A stretch of 64,000 nt of DNA from CAZEGV01 sp964511645 (lineage in GTDB: Bacteria; Bacteroidota; Bacteroidia; Cytophagales; JAAEPT01), in contig CAZEGV010000003.1 in assembly GCA_964511645.1 (NCBI GenBank), positions 4,340 to 68,339 of the forward strand, given 5' to 3'. The notes under the pieces were generated by a model, which was given only the letters and a program-made list of their open reading frames with translations, was not told the origin of the DNA and did not search any database. Positions 34,647 to 43,755 of the stretch are shown here, in pieces (within the stretch, counting starts at the first letter, position 1; the number at the start of each line of letters is the position of its first letter). The position numbers and the translations under genes are program-made.

Positions 34647-37205
34647 ATGAAATATCAAGCTAAACGATTGGTGAGGTTAATATTGTTGTTTGTAATTAGT
34701 CTAATTAAACTTAATGGGTTTGGTCAAGACTTATCACATACTATAAACGGGCAAATTATTGATGAAGAGTCAAAGTTGCCCTTGCCTTATACTACGGTTT
34801 GCATTCGTAAAGTTGATAGTACGCATAAAACTATTGTTTGTACTCAAACAGATGATAAAGGGTATTTTTATATTATAATTAATGAGTATGGTCGGCTAGA
34901 ATTATATGTAGCGGATTATTCACATTTACCGTATAAACAAAATATTACATTTGAGAAGGATTATAGCTTTAAAAATGCAATAGCCCTTAAAACTAATGCT
35001 ATTACAATAGAAGGTGTAGAACTTACCGCTAAAAGAAAAGGAGTGTTAGAGAAAGAAACAGGAACTGCTTCTCTGATTAGTAAAGAAGAAATAGAGTTGA
35101 AAAATCCTACGGGAACTGGAGACGCTCTTCAATCTCTTCCAGGGATTTTTTTGGCTGGGGATGATGGTTTTGGAAATAGTAGATTAAGCATTAGCATAAG
35201 AGGATTAGACCCTCGTAGAAGTGCTAGAACACTGATATTGGAAGATGGTATACCTATTCAACCAGCACCATATATTTATCCAAATTCGTATTATAATCCC
35301 CCAATAGAGCGGATTGATAAGATAGAAGTAATTAAGGGAAGTGCATCTATTAAGTATGGACCTCAAACAATGGGAGGAGTAATCAATTATATTACGACAA
35401 GACCAAAACAAAAATCTGGAGGGATAATGAAATTGACTGGAGGAACATATGATTATGGAAGTCTATTAGTCGATTTTAGTGGGATTGGCAAAAAGGATAA
35501 TTTTAAGACGGGGCTTCAATTATTAGTAAAAAGAGGAGATGGCTTTAGAGAAAATAATGATTTTAGACAATATAATATCACTGTTAAAAACCTTTGGCAG
35601 ATATCATCCGACAAGACATTATATACAAAGCTGAATTATAATAATGAGTTCGCAAATGCTACTTATACAGGTCTGACTGATTATAGTTTTAAAAAAAATC
35701 CATTATTTAATCCTAAAAAGAATGATGAGTTTAAGATACAACGTATTGCTTTGGATGTGATTTATTCTCAAAAACATTCTGATAAGTTAAGTTCTAGGAT
35801 AAGTTTTTATGCCAATCACTTTAAAAGAGATTGGTGGAGAGAAAATGATGTTTTTATAAAATCATCTAGCCTGAAAGCTTATGATTTGGGGACTAAGGTA
35901 GGGTTTGGTTTAGGAGAAATTACTCCTCAGCAATACTTTTCTAATACTGATTTGGTGCGGGTAGGAAATTCGTCGTCCAATTTTGGGATTTTACGTTCTT
36001 TTTATGTGATAGGGGTAGAAAAACAATATAATTATAAACATAAATTAGGGAAGAAAAAAGCTCAGTTGGTAGCAGGTTTTAGGCTTCATAATGAGATATT
36101 TAAAGACAATTATAAAATAGGAGATAGCCCAACAGATAGAGTAGGGAAGTGGTACACGACAGATGCTAGTGGAAAGAAAACGGTGTTAAATGGTGCGAAA
36201 TCTTTTAGTTTAGAAACAAGAGCGCTATCTGCTTATGCTGAAGAAGAGGTTAACTTGACCGATAAGCTTCTTGTTAATATAGGTTTACGTACTGAACTAT
36301 TTGAACAGTCTCAAATTAATCGACTTAATGGCAATCAATTTAATGATAAAACATCATTTGTGTTATTACCAGGAATAGGGTTTAATTATGCCTTGGATAC
36401 AGCATCTCGATGGAATGTTTTTGGTGGGCTTCACCGAGGTTATACGGCACCATCTAGTGCAGCGTTTAGTTTGCCTTTTATTAATACAGGTAACAATGGC
36501 GGAACGATAAAATTAACACCAGAAAAAAGTTGGAATACAGAATTTGGTTTGCGTAGTAATACAAAATATCTTCAAACAGAAATGGCGATATTTTATAATA
36601 TAATATCAGATATAGTGACAGCAGCTAGAGGTACAATATTTTTTGAACCAGGGAGTGTCAATACGGCAGGATTAGAATTTTCATCTCATATTTTATTTAA
36701 TAAAAGGTATAAAAATCTCCCAACACTTCATTTTAATTACACCTATCTGTATACCCGTATTACAAAAGCAGAGGTAAAAGACTTCTTAACTGGAGATACC
36801 GTAAGTGTAGTCGGAAAACAAATGCCTTATGCACCTACGCACAGTTTTGTGATAGGCTTGCAAAAGAAGTTGATGAAAAATAAATTAACTTTGTTTGTGG
36901 ACTACGTTTACTCCGCTAGAGTATTTGCCGATATGCAAAACTTGACCAAAAAGCAGGTAGATAACAGTAATATAAAAGGCTTAGGAATAGCTGGGGAAAT
37001 ACCAAACTGGGGGATTTGGAACACTGGGGCTAGGTATAAAGTTAAAAAAACAACATTTAGTCTTACGGCAAAAAATTTTTTAGACAAAATCTATATATCA
37101 TCAAGACTACACTCTCAACCAGGACGACCTACGGCAGGGCAGAGTAGCGGTATTTTAATTGGAAGTCGACGCCAAGTTAATTTAAGTGTAACCTTTAAAT
37201 TTTAA
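34647..37205 (+). CDS. TonB-dependent outer-membrane receptor, FecA-like
   Basis: 852-residue outer-membrane receptor. A signal peptide (to about residue 26) is followed by a carboxypeptidase-regulatory-like beta domain (about 30-115), a plug with ISIRGLDPRRSARTLILEDGIPIQ and the end IEVIKGSASIKYGPQTMGGVINYIT (about 120-250), and a 22-strand barrel ending RRQVNLSVTFKF. The plug wording is close to FecA-type ferric-citrate receptors (COG4772). Substrate is therefore probably a ferric chelate. It is in a run with the small lipoprotein and the DUF4856 protein. Confidence 0.9.
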   Translation: MKYQAKRLVRLILLFVISLIKLNGFGQDLSHTINGQIIDEESKLPLPYTTVCIRKVDSTHKTIVCTQTDDKGYFYIIINEYGRLELYVADYSHLPYKQNITFEKDYSFKNAIALKTNAITIEGVELTAKRKGVLEKETGTASLISKEEIELKNPTGTGDALQSLPGIFLAGDDGFGNSRLSISIRGLDPRRSARTLILEDGIPIQPAPYIYPNSYYNPPIERIDKIEVIKGSASIKYGPQTMGGVINYITTRPKQKSGGIMKLTGGTYDYGSLLVDFSGIGKKDNFKTGLQLLVKRGDGFRENNDFRQYNITVKNLWQISSDKTLYTKLNYNNEFANATYTGLTDYSFKKNPLFNPKKNDEFKIQRIALDVIYSQKHSDKLSSRISFYANHFKRDWWRENDVFIKSSSLKAYDLGTKVGFGLGEITPQQYFSNTDLVRVGNSSSNFGILRSFYVIGVEKQYNYKHKLGKKKAQLVAGFRLHNEIFKDNYKIGDSPTDRVGKWYTTDASGKKTVLNGAKSFSLETRALSAYAEEEVNLTDKLLVNIGLRTELFEQSQINRLNGNQFNDKTSFVLLPGIGFNYALDTASRWNVFGGLHRGYTAPSSAAFSLPFINTGNNGGTIKLTPEKSWNTEFGLRSNTKYLQTEMAIFYNIISDIVTAARGTIFFEPGSVNTAGLEFSSHILFNKRYKNLPTLHFNYTYLYTRITKAEVKDFLTGDTVSVVGKQMPYAPTHSFVIGLQKKLMKNKLTLFVDYVYSARVFADMQNLTKKQVDNSNIKGLGIAGEIPNWGIWNTGARYKVKKTTFSLTAKNFLDKIYISSRLHSQPGRPTAGQSSGILIGSRRQVNLSVTFKF

Positions 37206-37210
37206 TAAAA

Positions 37211-38497
37211 ATGAAAAATATATTTCAATATGCAACAGCATTAAGTTTAGTAATTGGCTCATTTTCTTCTTGTAAACCAAAAGAAGTAGAAATAGAAGTA
37301 ATTAAAGAAGTGAAGTCAGAAAAAGATGCACCAACTCAGTATGAATTTGAAAGTAGGTTTTCGGATGGTGTAAGCTCGGTAGATTATGGTGGGCAAACAG
37401 TAAGGCAATTACTTGTGCAAGACATCAAAACAATTATTAGCGATGCAACTAATGTAGTGGGTAAAAAAGTAAAAGTAGACGTAATAGCATTACTAAATAG
37501 AACAGATGCTGACGGAAAATCCACATTCACGTCTGCGGGATCTTTTACTTTGCTAAAAAATAAATATTCTTCTATAGCTACAGGTAAAAATTTATATGGA
37601 AAAATGTCAACAGCAAGTGTTATTTCATATAATACAACAGCACAAGACCTAATAGAAGGATGGCTAGAGGCAATCGACGCTAGGGTAGATGCAGGCAAAA
37701 TAGGTAAAGCAATTTATATCAGTGATGATTTTTTAGATTATAATCAATTAATTAATAAAACCTTAACAGGGTCTGTGATTTATTCTCAAGGGACTAGTAA
37801 TTATCTTAATAAGGTGTTGACCCAAGACAATAAAGTAGCTAAAGGAGACAAACCATATACAGCTATGGAACGTACTTGGGACGAAGCTTTTGGGTATTTT
37901 GGTGCATCACGTAACTATGCTGATTATACTGATGCAGAGCTAAAAAGCTTAAGATATAAAGATGCTAATAATGATGGTAAAATAGATTTTAGAAGCGAGT
38001 ATAACTTCTCACTATCTACCAATGCAGGCAAGAGAGACCTTGGTGCTGCCGTTGATCCTAACTTTAGCAAAGAAGCATTTGATTTGTTTTTGTCAGGAAG
38101 AACCGCCATTACAAATCAAAAAAGTATTGCCCAAATAACACCTTATGTAAAAAATACAGCAATTGTATGGGAAAAAATTATCGCAGCCACGGTAGTACAT
38201 TACCTCAGAGAAATTACTGATGACCTTAATGAGTCAAGCATTGATACAGATAATTTGGCAAAACATTTTTCAGAAGGAAAAGGTTTTTTGATTGCTTTGC
38301 AATATGGAGGCAATTATAAATTAATCAATGACTCAGACCTTCAAAGTCTTCATAATCTGATGGGACAAAATCCAAGTGCCGGTATTGTAGACGCTACCGC
38401 AATTAGCCAGTACAAATCTGATTTAGCAGAGGCAAAAAATATTTTACGCCGTATTTATAACTTTAAGCAAGATAATATTGACGTGTGGAGGCATTAA
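37211..38497 (+). CDS. DUF4856 lipoprotein
   Basis: 428-residue lipoprotein (lipobox SFSSC, cysteine about residue 20) with a DUF4856 domain: FDGVSSVDYGGQTVRQLL early, and DANNDGKIDFRSEYN, a calcium-loop-like DxNxDGxID, in the middle. This family is found beside TonB receptors and imelysin-type proteins in Bacteroidota and is suspected to act in iron uptake. It starts 6 bases after the receptor stop and is followed by a strong terminator. Confidence 0.88.
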   Translation: MKNIFQYATALSLVIGSFSSCKPKEVEIEVIKEVKSEKDAPTQYEFESRFSDGVSSVDYGGQTVRQLLVQDIKTIISDATNVVGKKVKVDVIALLNRTDADGKSTFTSAGSFTLLKNKYSSIATGKNLYGKMSTASVISYNTTAQDLIEGWLEAIDARVDAGKIGKAIYISDDFLDYNQLINKTLTGSVIYSQGTSNYLNKVLTQDNKVAKGDKPYTAMERTWDEAFGYFGASRNYADYTDAELKSLRYKDANNDGKIDFRSEYNFSLSTNAGKRDLGAAVDPNFSKEAFDLFLSGRTAITNQKSIAQITPYVKNTAIVWEKIIAATVVHYLREITDDLNESSIDTDNLAKHFSEGKGFLIALQYGGNYKLINDSDLQSLHNLMGQNPSAGIVDATAISQYKSDLAEAKNILRRIYNFKQDNIDVWRH

Positions 38498-38519
38498 GCA
38501 TTAGATGAGTTATAACTTT

Positions 38520-38554
38520 ATCCCTCAATAATTTGTATTTTGAGGGATTTTTTT
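38520..38554 (+). terminator. Intrinsic terminator after the DUF4856 gene
   Basis: Nine-pair stem ATCCCTCAA (38520-38528) with TTGAGGGAT (38540-38548), then a run of T to 38554. Confidence 0.85.
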
Positions 38555-38675
38555 AGGGCAAACCCCTAGCCCACATTTCGCTATCGCTTCACTTGGCTAC
38601 GGGTCGGGTTATTCGCTGTATCTTTTTTGATTTATTATTATTAAAGTAAAAAAAGGATGACGCTGCTACCCCTTT
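38555..38675 (+). repeat. Dispersed two-stem intergenic repeat, copy C
   Basis: AGGGCAAACC start; stem 1 pairs CTAGCC with GGCTA on either side of the loop, followed by GGGTCGGGTTATTCGC and TGTATC; stem 2 is TCTTTTTT with AAAAAAGGA; the end is GATGACGCTGCTACCCC. Box order is the same as in the other copies. Confidence 0.75.
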
Positions 38676-38753
38676 TGCACAAGCTTCGCTTGTTTAATGA
38701 ATCATAATTTCACCCTTTATAACGAGAATAAAAACATAAAATCACTTTAATAA

Positions 38754-38784
38754 TTGCGTTTTTCTCATAGATGTTCTAAATTTG
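38754..38784 (+). promoter_or_regulatory. Predicted Bacteroidota-type promoter of the DUF1573 gene
   Basis: TTG (38754-38756), a 20-base spacer, then TAAATTTG (38777-38784), an exact TAnnTTTG. It lies 54 bases before the ATG. Confidence 0.55.
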
Positions 38785-38837
38785 GTATGATTTCTGTTTA
38801 TACAGAGACAAGAAGAAATTAAAACTATATTATAATT

Positions 38838-39323
38838 ATGAAAAAATCATATATCTTAGGAGCAGTAGCATTGATGTTTACATTTGTAAACTGTAACGGA
38901 AACGATGGTGTAGAATCATCAGAAAATCCAGTAGTAACTACGGAAGTGTCAGAAGTATCTCAAGAAGAACCAATGCAAGAAGATAAAAAAGGAATGGTGT
39001 TTGATAAAAACTTCCATGACTTTGGTAGATTACCTAAAGGAGAAACTTTTGAGTATATCTTTACATTTGTAAACGAATCGGATGAGCCATTAATTATCAA
39101 TGATCATCATGTAACTTGTGGATGTACAGTACCTACTTACAAAAAAGGTGAGCCAATTGCACCAGGAGCAACAGGTAGTGTGAAAGTTGGATTTAGATCA
39201 GGTGTAAAACCACCACATGTGTACAACAAGACTGTAATTCTTAAAACTAACCAAGGAGATTATTCTGTAAGGTTCAAAATTGATACTTTCTTACCAGAAG
39301 CAGTAGATGCCGCAGGTGAGTAA
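38838..39323 (+). CDS. DUF1573 lipoprotein
   Basis: 161-residue exported lipoprotein: lipobox (FVNC, cysteine about residue 19), an acidic Ser/Thr/Glu linker, then one DUF1573 Ig-like domain (about residues 55-150) with HDFGRLPKGETFEYIFTF and the signature HHVTCGCTVP. DUF1573 proteins are abundant in Bacteroidota and PVC bacteria and probably bind or scaffold at the cell surface; no activity is established. It has its own promoter and a very strong terminator. Confidence 0.9.
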   Translation: MKKSYILGAVALMFTFVNCNGNDGVESSENPVVTTEVSEVSQEEPMQEDKKGMVFDKNFHDFGRLPKGETFEYIFTFVNESDEPLIINDHHVTCGCTVPTYKKGEPIAPGATGSVKVGFRSGVKPPHVYNKTVILKTNQGDYSVRFKIDTFLPEAVDAAGE

Positions 39324-39342
39324 TTATTTTAATTTAATAATT

Positions 39343-39390
39343 AAAGCTAGCCGACTTTCTTTTTACAAGAAAGTCGGCTAGCTTTGTATA
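39343..39390 (+). terminator. Strong intrinsic terminator before yajC
   Basis: A perfect 19-pair stem (39343-39361 with 39367-39385) around the loop TTTAC. The right arm ends TAGCTTTG (39379-39386), which is also a TAnnTTTG promoter box for yajC. The T-run is short (TTTG), so termination may be partial. Confidence 0.8.
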
Positions 39391-39408
39391 AACTAAAAAG
39401 AAAGAAAA

Positions 39409-39684
39409 ATGCCACAAAGTTCAGGAACGTTATTGATGTTTGGGTTAATCTTTGTCGTGATGTACTTCATGATGATAAGACCCCAACAAAAGAGAGAGAA
39501 AGCATTAAAAGCTTATAGAAATAGCCTTAAAAAAGGTGACGAAGTAATCACTAGAGGTGGGATTTTTGGTAAAGTACTAGATGTCAAAGATGACGTAGTT
39601 TTATTAGAAATAGGTTCTGTAAAAGTAAAAGTAGAATTAGCTGCCGTATCGGCTGCTAACCCAACAAAAAAAGACAAAGCTTAA
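39409..39684 (+). CDS. yajC: Preprotein translocase subunit YajC
   Basis: 91-residue YajC, an accessory of SecDF-YidC. One membrane helix (LLMFGLIFVVMYFMMI) is followed by the hallmark RPQQKREKALKAYRNSLKKGDEVITRGGIFGKVLDVKDD. Only 85 bases after the DUF1573 gene, and 72 before coaE. Confidence 0.95.
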   Translation: MPQSSGTLLMFGLIFVVMYFMMIRPQQKREKALKAYRNSLKKGDEVITRGGIFGKVLDVKDDVVLLEIGSVKVKVELAAVSAANPTKKDKA

Positions 39685-39756
39685 ACCTGATATCAGGATA
39701 TAATAAACAGCGGAATTGTTAAGCAATCTCGCTTTTTTTTTGACTAAATTACAGAA

Positions 39757-40338
39757 ATGAAAAAAACAGGTGTTACAGGAGGTATAGCAAGTGGCAAATC
39801 GTATGTAGCAAATATTTTTGTTCATTTAGGGATTCCTGTGTACAATACAGATAGAGAAGCTAAACGATTAATGGTTGAATCTTCAGACTTAATCCGGGAT
39901 ATAAAATTATTTTTAGGAGAAGAAGCTTACCAAGGTTCAGTGTTAAACCGTCAATATATTGCAGATAAGGTTTTTGCAGATAAAGGGTTACTTACAAAAC
40001 TTAACGATATAGTTCACCCAGTGGTACATCGTGACTTTGATATTTGGGCAGAGCAGCAAGAAGCTCCTTTTGTACTTAAAGAGTCAGCGTTATTGTTGCA
40101 GTCTCTTGACCATGGCTTGGACGCTATTATTTTGGTAGATGCAAGTGCGGTAGTTCGTAAACAAAGGGTTTTGTCTCGTGATAAATTTCGCTCAGAAGAG
40201 CAAGTCGATAATATAATTGCTCAGCAAGGTGATTGGGATGAGTTAAAAAACAAAGCTGATTATATTATTGATAATAATGGTAGTGAAATGTTATTGCCTC
40301 AAGTTGTAGCGGTTTATGATTTGCTACTAAAACTTTAA
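39757..40338 (+). CDS. coaE: Dephospho-CoA kinase
   Basis: 193-residue P-loop kinase for the last step of coenzyme A synthesis. Walker A is GGIASGKS at residues 8-15; VYNTDREAKRL (substrate aspartate) and SRDKFRSEEQVDNII in the lid follow the family pattern. A usual length (about 200). It follows yajC on the same strand. Confidence 0.94.
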   Translation: MKKTGVTGGIASGKSYVANIFVHLGIPVYNTDREAKRLMVESSDLIRDIKLFLGEEAYQGSVLNRQYIADKVFADKGLLTKLNDIVHPVVHRDFDIWAEQQEAPFVLKESALLLQSLDHGLDAIILVDASAVVRKQRVLSRDKFRSEEQVDNIIAQQGDWDELKNKADYIIDNNGSEMLLPQVVAVYDLLLKL

Positions 40339-40354
40339 GTAACTACTAGAGCCT

Positions 40355-40494
40355 GCGTGAGGGGTAGTAGCGGTATCCTTTTTGTTTTTTTTTTGAATAT
40401 ATTGAGCTTGTCGAAATAAAAAATAAAAAAACAAAAAGATATAGCGAATGACCCGACACTATCTCGCCTTTTTCAGGCGTGTAGTGGCACGCCC
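40355..40494 (-). repeat. Dispersed two-stem intergenic repeat, copy D
   Basis: In minus orientation: GGGCGTGCCACTA, stem 1 CACTA with TAGTG enclosing CGCCT-GAAA-AGGCG, then GTCGGGTCATTCGCTATATC, a second A/T stem based on TCTTTTTGTTTTTTT, and the end GGATACCGCTACTACCCC with TCACGC. It lies between the convergent coaE and NlpC/P60 genes and may double as their terminator. Confidence 0.8.
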
Positions 40495-40501
40495 AACATT
40501 T

Positions 40502-41233
40502 TTATTTTACCCTACGGATTAGGCTTAATTGATGAGAATATCCTGATAAATCATCTGATAAGATTCCTTTATTGTCTAGCTTGTTGATTTTTATTTCTCC
40601 GTGTGCGTGGATGATTTCTTGATTTTTTAAGATGATTCCAACGTGAATTATTCTCCCGTCTTTATTTTCAAAAAAAGCCAAGTCACCAGCTTGACTGTTT
40701 TGTGTTTGAATAGGTTCGCCTAATTGAGCTTGTTGGTATGCGTCACGAGGGAGTTTAATACCGCAAACTTTAAATACTTGCTGGGTAAATCCTGAGCAAT
40801 CAATGCCGTAGTCTGATTTCCCACCCCATAAATATGGAGTGCCTAAATAGCGTTTGGCTACATCTATTAATACAGGAGAGGTGATTGTGGGTGATTGAAT
40901 AGAAATTTTGTACAAATCAGTGATTTGCTTAATTGGTAGTATGGAAGCGTATGAGAGTTTTTTTGTAATACCGTTAATTGTAGTAGTCCCTTCGTTTAGG
41001 TATTGTTGGTTTTGAATATTTAGTAGGGCTAGTTTTTTGTCAATTTCTTTTATTTGTTTGGGGTCTATCCAGCCAGTGTAATTATCATAACTTAGTTGTA
41101 TTTTTATCCAGTTTTTCTTTTCGCTAATGATTGTTAGAATTTCTCCAAATAGAATTTGGGTGATGATTTCAGATTTGTCTGAATTTTCTGCTCTTACAGG
41201 GATAACTGATAATAAACAAATGCCATATTTCAT
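40502..41233 (-). CDS. NlpC/P60-family peptidoglycan hydrolase with SH3 domain
   Basis: 243 residues: an N-terminal SH3b-like domain (about residues 5-60, ending WIKIQLSYDNYTGWID) and a C40 cysteine peptidase domain with catalytic C146 in GIDCSGF, the histidine in GRIIHVGIIL and a third residue in IIHAHG. Such enzymes cut within the peptide stem of peptidoglycan. The first residues are not a clear Sec signal, so location is uncertain. Its ATG shares a base with the smpB stop, so the two are coupled. Confidence 0.92.
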   Translation of the reverse strand: MKYGICLLSVIPVRAENSDKSEIITQILFGEILTIISEKKNWIKIQLSYDNYTGWIDPKQIKEIDKKLALLNIQNQQYLNEGTTTINGITKKLSYASILPIKQITDLYKISIQSPTITSPVLIDVAKRYLGTPYLWGGKSDYGIDCSGFTQQVFKVCGIKLPRDAYQQAQLGEPIQTQNSQAGDLAFFENKDGRIIHVGIILKNQEIIHAHGEIKINKLDNKGILSDDLSGYSHQLSLIRRVK

Positions 41234-41700
41234 TATAGTAATTGTTGGCGTTTAAGTTCTCTTTTGTTGTCTTTTTCTTTAATGCTATTTCGTTTGTCGT
41301 GTAATTTTTTTCCTTTTGCTAAAGCAATATTCAGTTTTACAAAACCTCTATCAGTAATAAATAGTTTAGCGGGGATAAGCGTCAACCCCTTTTCATTTAA
41401 ACCATCAGAAAATTTTCTAATTTCTTTTTTGTGAGCCAATAATTTTCGTTCTCTGTAAGGCTCGTGGTTATAGTGTGTGGCTTGCTCATAAGGAGCAATG
41501 TGCATTTTTTTGATGAACAGTTCCATTTTTTCGGTAATGTAGCAATAAGCTTCTTGTAGAGATGCCTTGCCTTGTCTGATAGATTTTATTTCGCTACCAA
41601 GCAAAGAAATCCCGACTACTAGCGTATCTACAAACTCATATTCATAAGATGCCTTACGGTTTTTGATTACTATTGATTTTTGTATTTTATCTTTTGCCAT
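41233..41700 (-). CDS. smpB: SsrA-binding protein
   Basis: 155-residue SmpB, which carries tmRNA to stalled ribosomes. Signatures are IKNRKASYEYEFVDTLVVGISLLGSEIKSIRQGKASL and FITDRGFVKLNIALAKGKKLHDKR. The basic C-terminal tail needed for stalled-ribosome sensing is present. The tmRNA gene is not in the window. It is 3 bases downstream of tsaD. Confidence 0.95.
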   Translation of the reverse strand: MAKDKIQKSIVIKNRKASYEYEFVDTLVVGISLLGSEIKSIRQGKASLQEAYCYITEKMELFIKKMHIAPYEQATHYNHEPYRERKLLAHKKEIRKFSDGLNEKGLTLIPAKLFITDRGFVKLNIALAKGKKLHDKRNSIKEKDNKRELKRQQLL

Positions 41701-41703
41701 TTT

Positions 41704-42711
41704 TTATCCGTTTATTTTCATTCGAGGGTTAGGACTGATGTCATAACTTACGGTATAACCTGCTTTATATTTGTGATATCCCGCTATTGCAATCATAGCG
41801 GCGTTGTCGGTACAGTACTCAAAGTCGGGGATATATACTTCCCAGTTTCTTTTTTTTGCTTCCTCTTGAATGGTTTTTCTTAATTCAGAATTGGCAGAAA
41901 CCCCCCCAGCTATTGCTACTTGAGTTAAGTCGTACTCTTGCATTGCTTTTCGTACTTTTACCATTAATGTTTCTATTAAGGTATATTGTACACTTGCACA
42001 GATGTCGTTAAGGTTGTTTTTTATGAAATTTTCATCTTCTTTGATCTCTGCCCGAAGGAAATATAAAAAGGCGGTTTTGATTCCGCTAAAAGAGAATTTA
42101 AAATCTTCCATTTTGGATATTTTAAATTTAAACTTAAGAGGATTACCTTGTTGGGCATACTTATCAATCATAGGACCCCCAGGATAGGGTAGTCCCATTA
42201 TTTTAGCAGTCTTGTCAAAAGCCTCTCCTACGGCATCATCTATCGTTTCTCCAATAACGTCCATGTCAAGATAGTCTTTGACAATGACTAATTGAGTATG
42301 ACCTCCGCTTACAGTTAAGCACAAAAAAGGAAAGTTAGGTTTAGGGTTTTCTATAAAATGAGCTAAAATATGAGCCTCCATGTGATTGACTTCAACCAAA
42401 GGAATATCTAAGCCCATGGCAAAGGACTTGGCAAAAGAAGTGCCCACGAGCAAAGCTCCCAATAAGCCTGGTCCACGAGTGAAGGCAATTGCATCAAGTG
42501 TTTTTTTATCTATATTCGCTTCCTTTAATGCCTGACTAATCACAGGGACAATGTTTTGCTGATGAGCTCTAGAAGCAAGTTCGGGAACTACTCCTCCGTA
42601 TTTGGCGTGTACTTCTTGTGTAGCAATAATGTTAGACATTATATTACCATTATGTAGTATTGCCGCACTGGTTTCGTCACAAGAAGATTCTATTGCTAGT
42701 ATTGTACTCAT
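41704..42711 (-). CDS. tsaD: tRNA N6-threonylcarbamoyladenosine synthase subunit TsaD
   Basis: 335 residues (E. coli 337). It transfers threonylcarbamoyl to A37 of ANN-reading tRNAs. The start MSTILAIESSCDETSAAIL is canonical, so I use ATG 42711 and not a frame 27 codons longer. The metal-binding HMEAHILAH, SGGHTQ and the C-terminal CTDNAAMIA are all present. It is divergent from xerD and begins the tsaD-smpB-NlpC run. Confidence 0.95.
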   Translation of the reverse strand: MSTILAIESSCDETSAAILHNGNIMSNIIATQEVHAKYGGVVPELASRAHQQNIVPVISQALKEANIDKKTLDAIAFTRGPGLLGALLVGTSFAKSFAMGLDIPLVEVNHMEAHILAHFIENPKPNFPFLCLTVSGGHTQLVIVKDYLDMDVIGETIDDAVGEAFDKTAKIMGLPYPGGPMIDKYAQQGNPLKFKFKISKMEDFKFSFSGIKTAFLYFLRAEIKEDENFIKNNLNDICASVQYTLIETLMVKVRKAMQEYDLTQVAIAGGVSANSELRKTIQEEAKKRNWEVYIPDFEYCTDNAAMIAIAGYHKYKAGYTVSYDISPNPRMKING

Positions 42712-42807
42712 ATCTTTAGCAAGAAAAGAATAAAACAGAAAATTCAAAAACAATTCGAGTTTAATAAGGTTTTTTATTCCCGTTAAAATCACTACTATTA
42801 CTTTTGT

Positions 42808-43713
42808 ATGGATTGGGCTAACGACATAAAGTATTTTAAAAATTATCTAAAACTAGAAAGAGGATTGTCAGCTAACTCTATAGATGCTTATATCCGTGAT
42901 ATTCAGAAGCTAGAGCAGTATTTAGAGTTAAACGGCATTGATAAAAATCCCAAAGAGGTTATCTCTGATGATATACAAGGATTGCTCGGTTTGATTTATG
43001 AGATGGGAATGTCTCCATACAGTCAAGCAAGAATACTCTCAGGAATCAAAACTTTTTTTAATTACCTCGTCCTCGAAGATATAATTGAGCTTAGTCCCGC
43101 TGTACTTATCCAGTCACCCAAGTTGGGACGTAAACTACCCGATACACTTAGTTATATAGAAATAGAAGAGATACTAGATGAATTCGATATGTCATCTCCA
43201 GAAGGGTTTAGGAACAGGGCAATGGTGGAATTGCTTTATAGTTCTGGCTTGCGAGTAAGCGAATTGGTGAACCTAAGCATAGGAGATGTATTGTTTGATA
43301 TTTCTTTTTTGAGAATAATGGGGAAAGGTGGTAAAGAACGCCTTGTGCCAGTAGGGAAAGACGCTCTTAAATATCTCAAAATGTATTTGAATGAAATAAG
43401 AGTGCATGTGCCAACTCAAATAGGTGAAGAAAATATTGTGTTTTTGAATAGGAGAGGAAAACGCCTTACTAGAGTAATGATTTTTACAATAGTTAAGAAT
43501 ATAGCTAAAACAGTAGGGATTAGTAAAAAAGTCAGTCCTCATACCTTTAGGCATTCATTTGCTACCCATATGGTAGAAGGTGGAGCTGACCTTAGAGTCG
43601 TACAAGAGATTTTGGGGCACGAGTCAATTGTGACTACCGAAATCTATACCCACATAGATAGAGACTATCTCAGACAAGTGATGCAGGACTTTCACCCTAG
43701 GAGTAAGGTCTGA
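42808..43713 (+). CDS. xerD: Tyrosine recombinase XerD (dimer-resolution type)
   Basis: 301-residue site-specific recombinase for resolving chromosome dimers at dif. The core-binding domain starts YLKLERGLSANSIDAY; the catalytic residues are the first Arg in SSGLRVSEL, H245 and R248 in HTFRH, H271 in GHESI and the nucleophile Y280 in TEIYTH. XerD or a XerCD-like single enzyme cannot be told apart by eye. A TACTTTTG box ends 1 base before the ATG; it is too close to be an ordinary promoter for this start. Confidence 0.92.
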   Translation: MDWANDIKYFKNYLKLERGLSANSIDAYIRDIQKLEQYLELNGIDKNPKEVISDDIQGLLGLIYEMGMSPYSQARILSGIKTFFNYLVLEDIIELSPAVLIQSPKLGRKLPDTLSYIEIEEILDEFDMSSPEGFRNRAMVELLYSSGLRVSELVNLSIGDVLFDISFLRIMGKGGKERLVPVGKDALKYLKMYLNEIRVHVPTQIGEENIVFLNRRGKRLTRVMIFTIVKNIAKTVGISKKVSPHTFRHSFATHMVEGGADLRVVQEILGHESIVTTEIYTHIDRDYLRQVMQDFHPRSKV

Positions 43714-43755
43714 TTTTTTTCTTATCTTGCGACTCTGAATTAATTTATTTATAAG

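Larger units (their letters stand above)
38498..38837. other. 340-bp intergenic region: terminator, repeat and promoter
   Basis: Contains a terminator (38520-38554), a dispersed two-stem repeat (38555-38675) and a promoter (38754-38784) for the DUF1573 gene. No further gene is seen. Confidence 0.7.
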
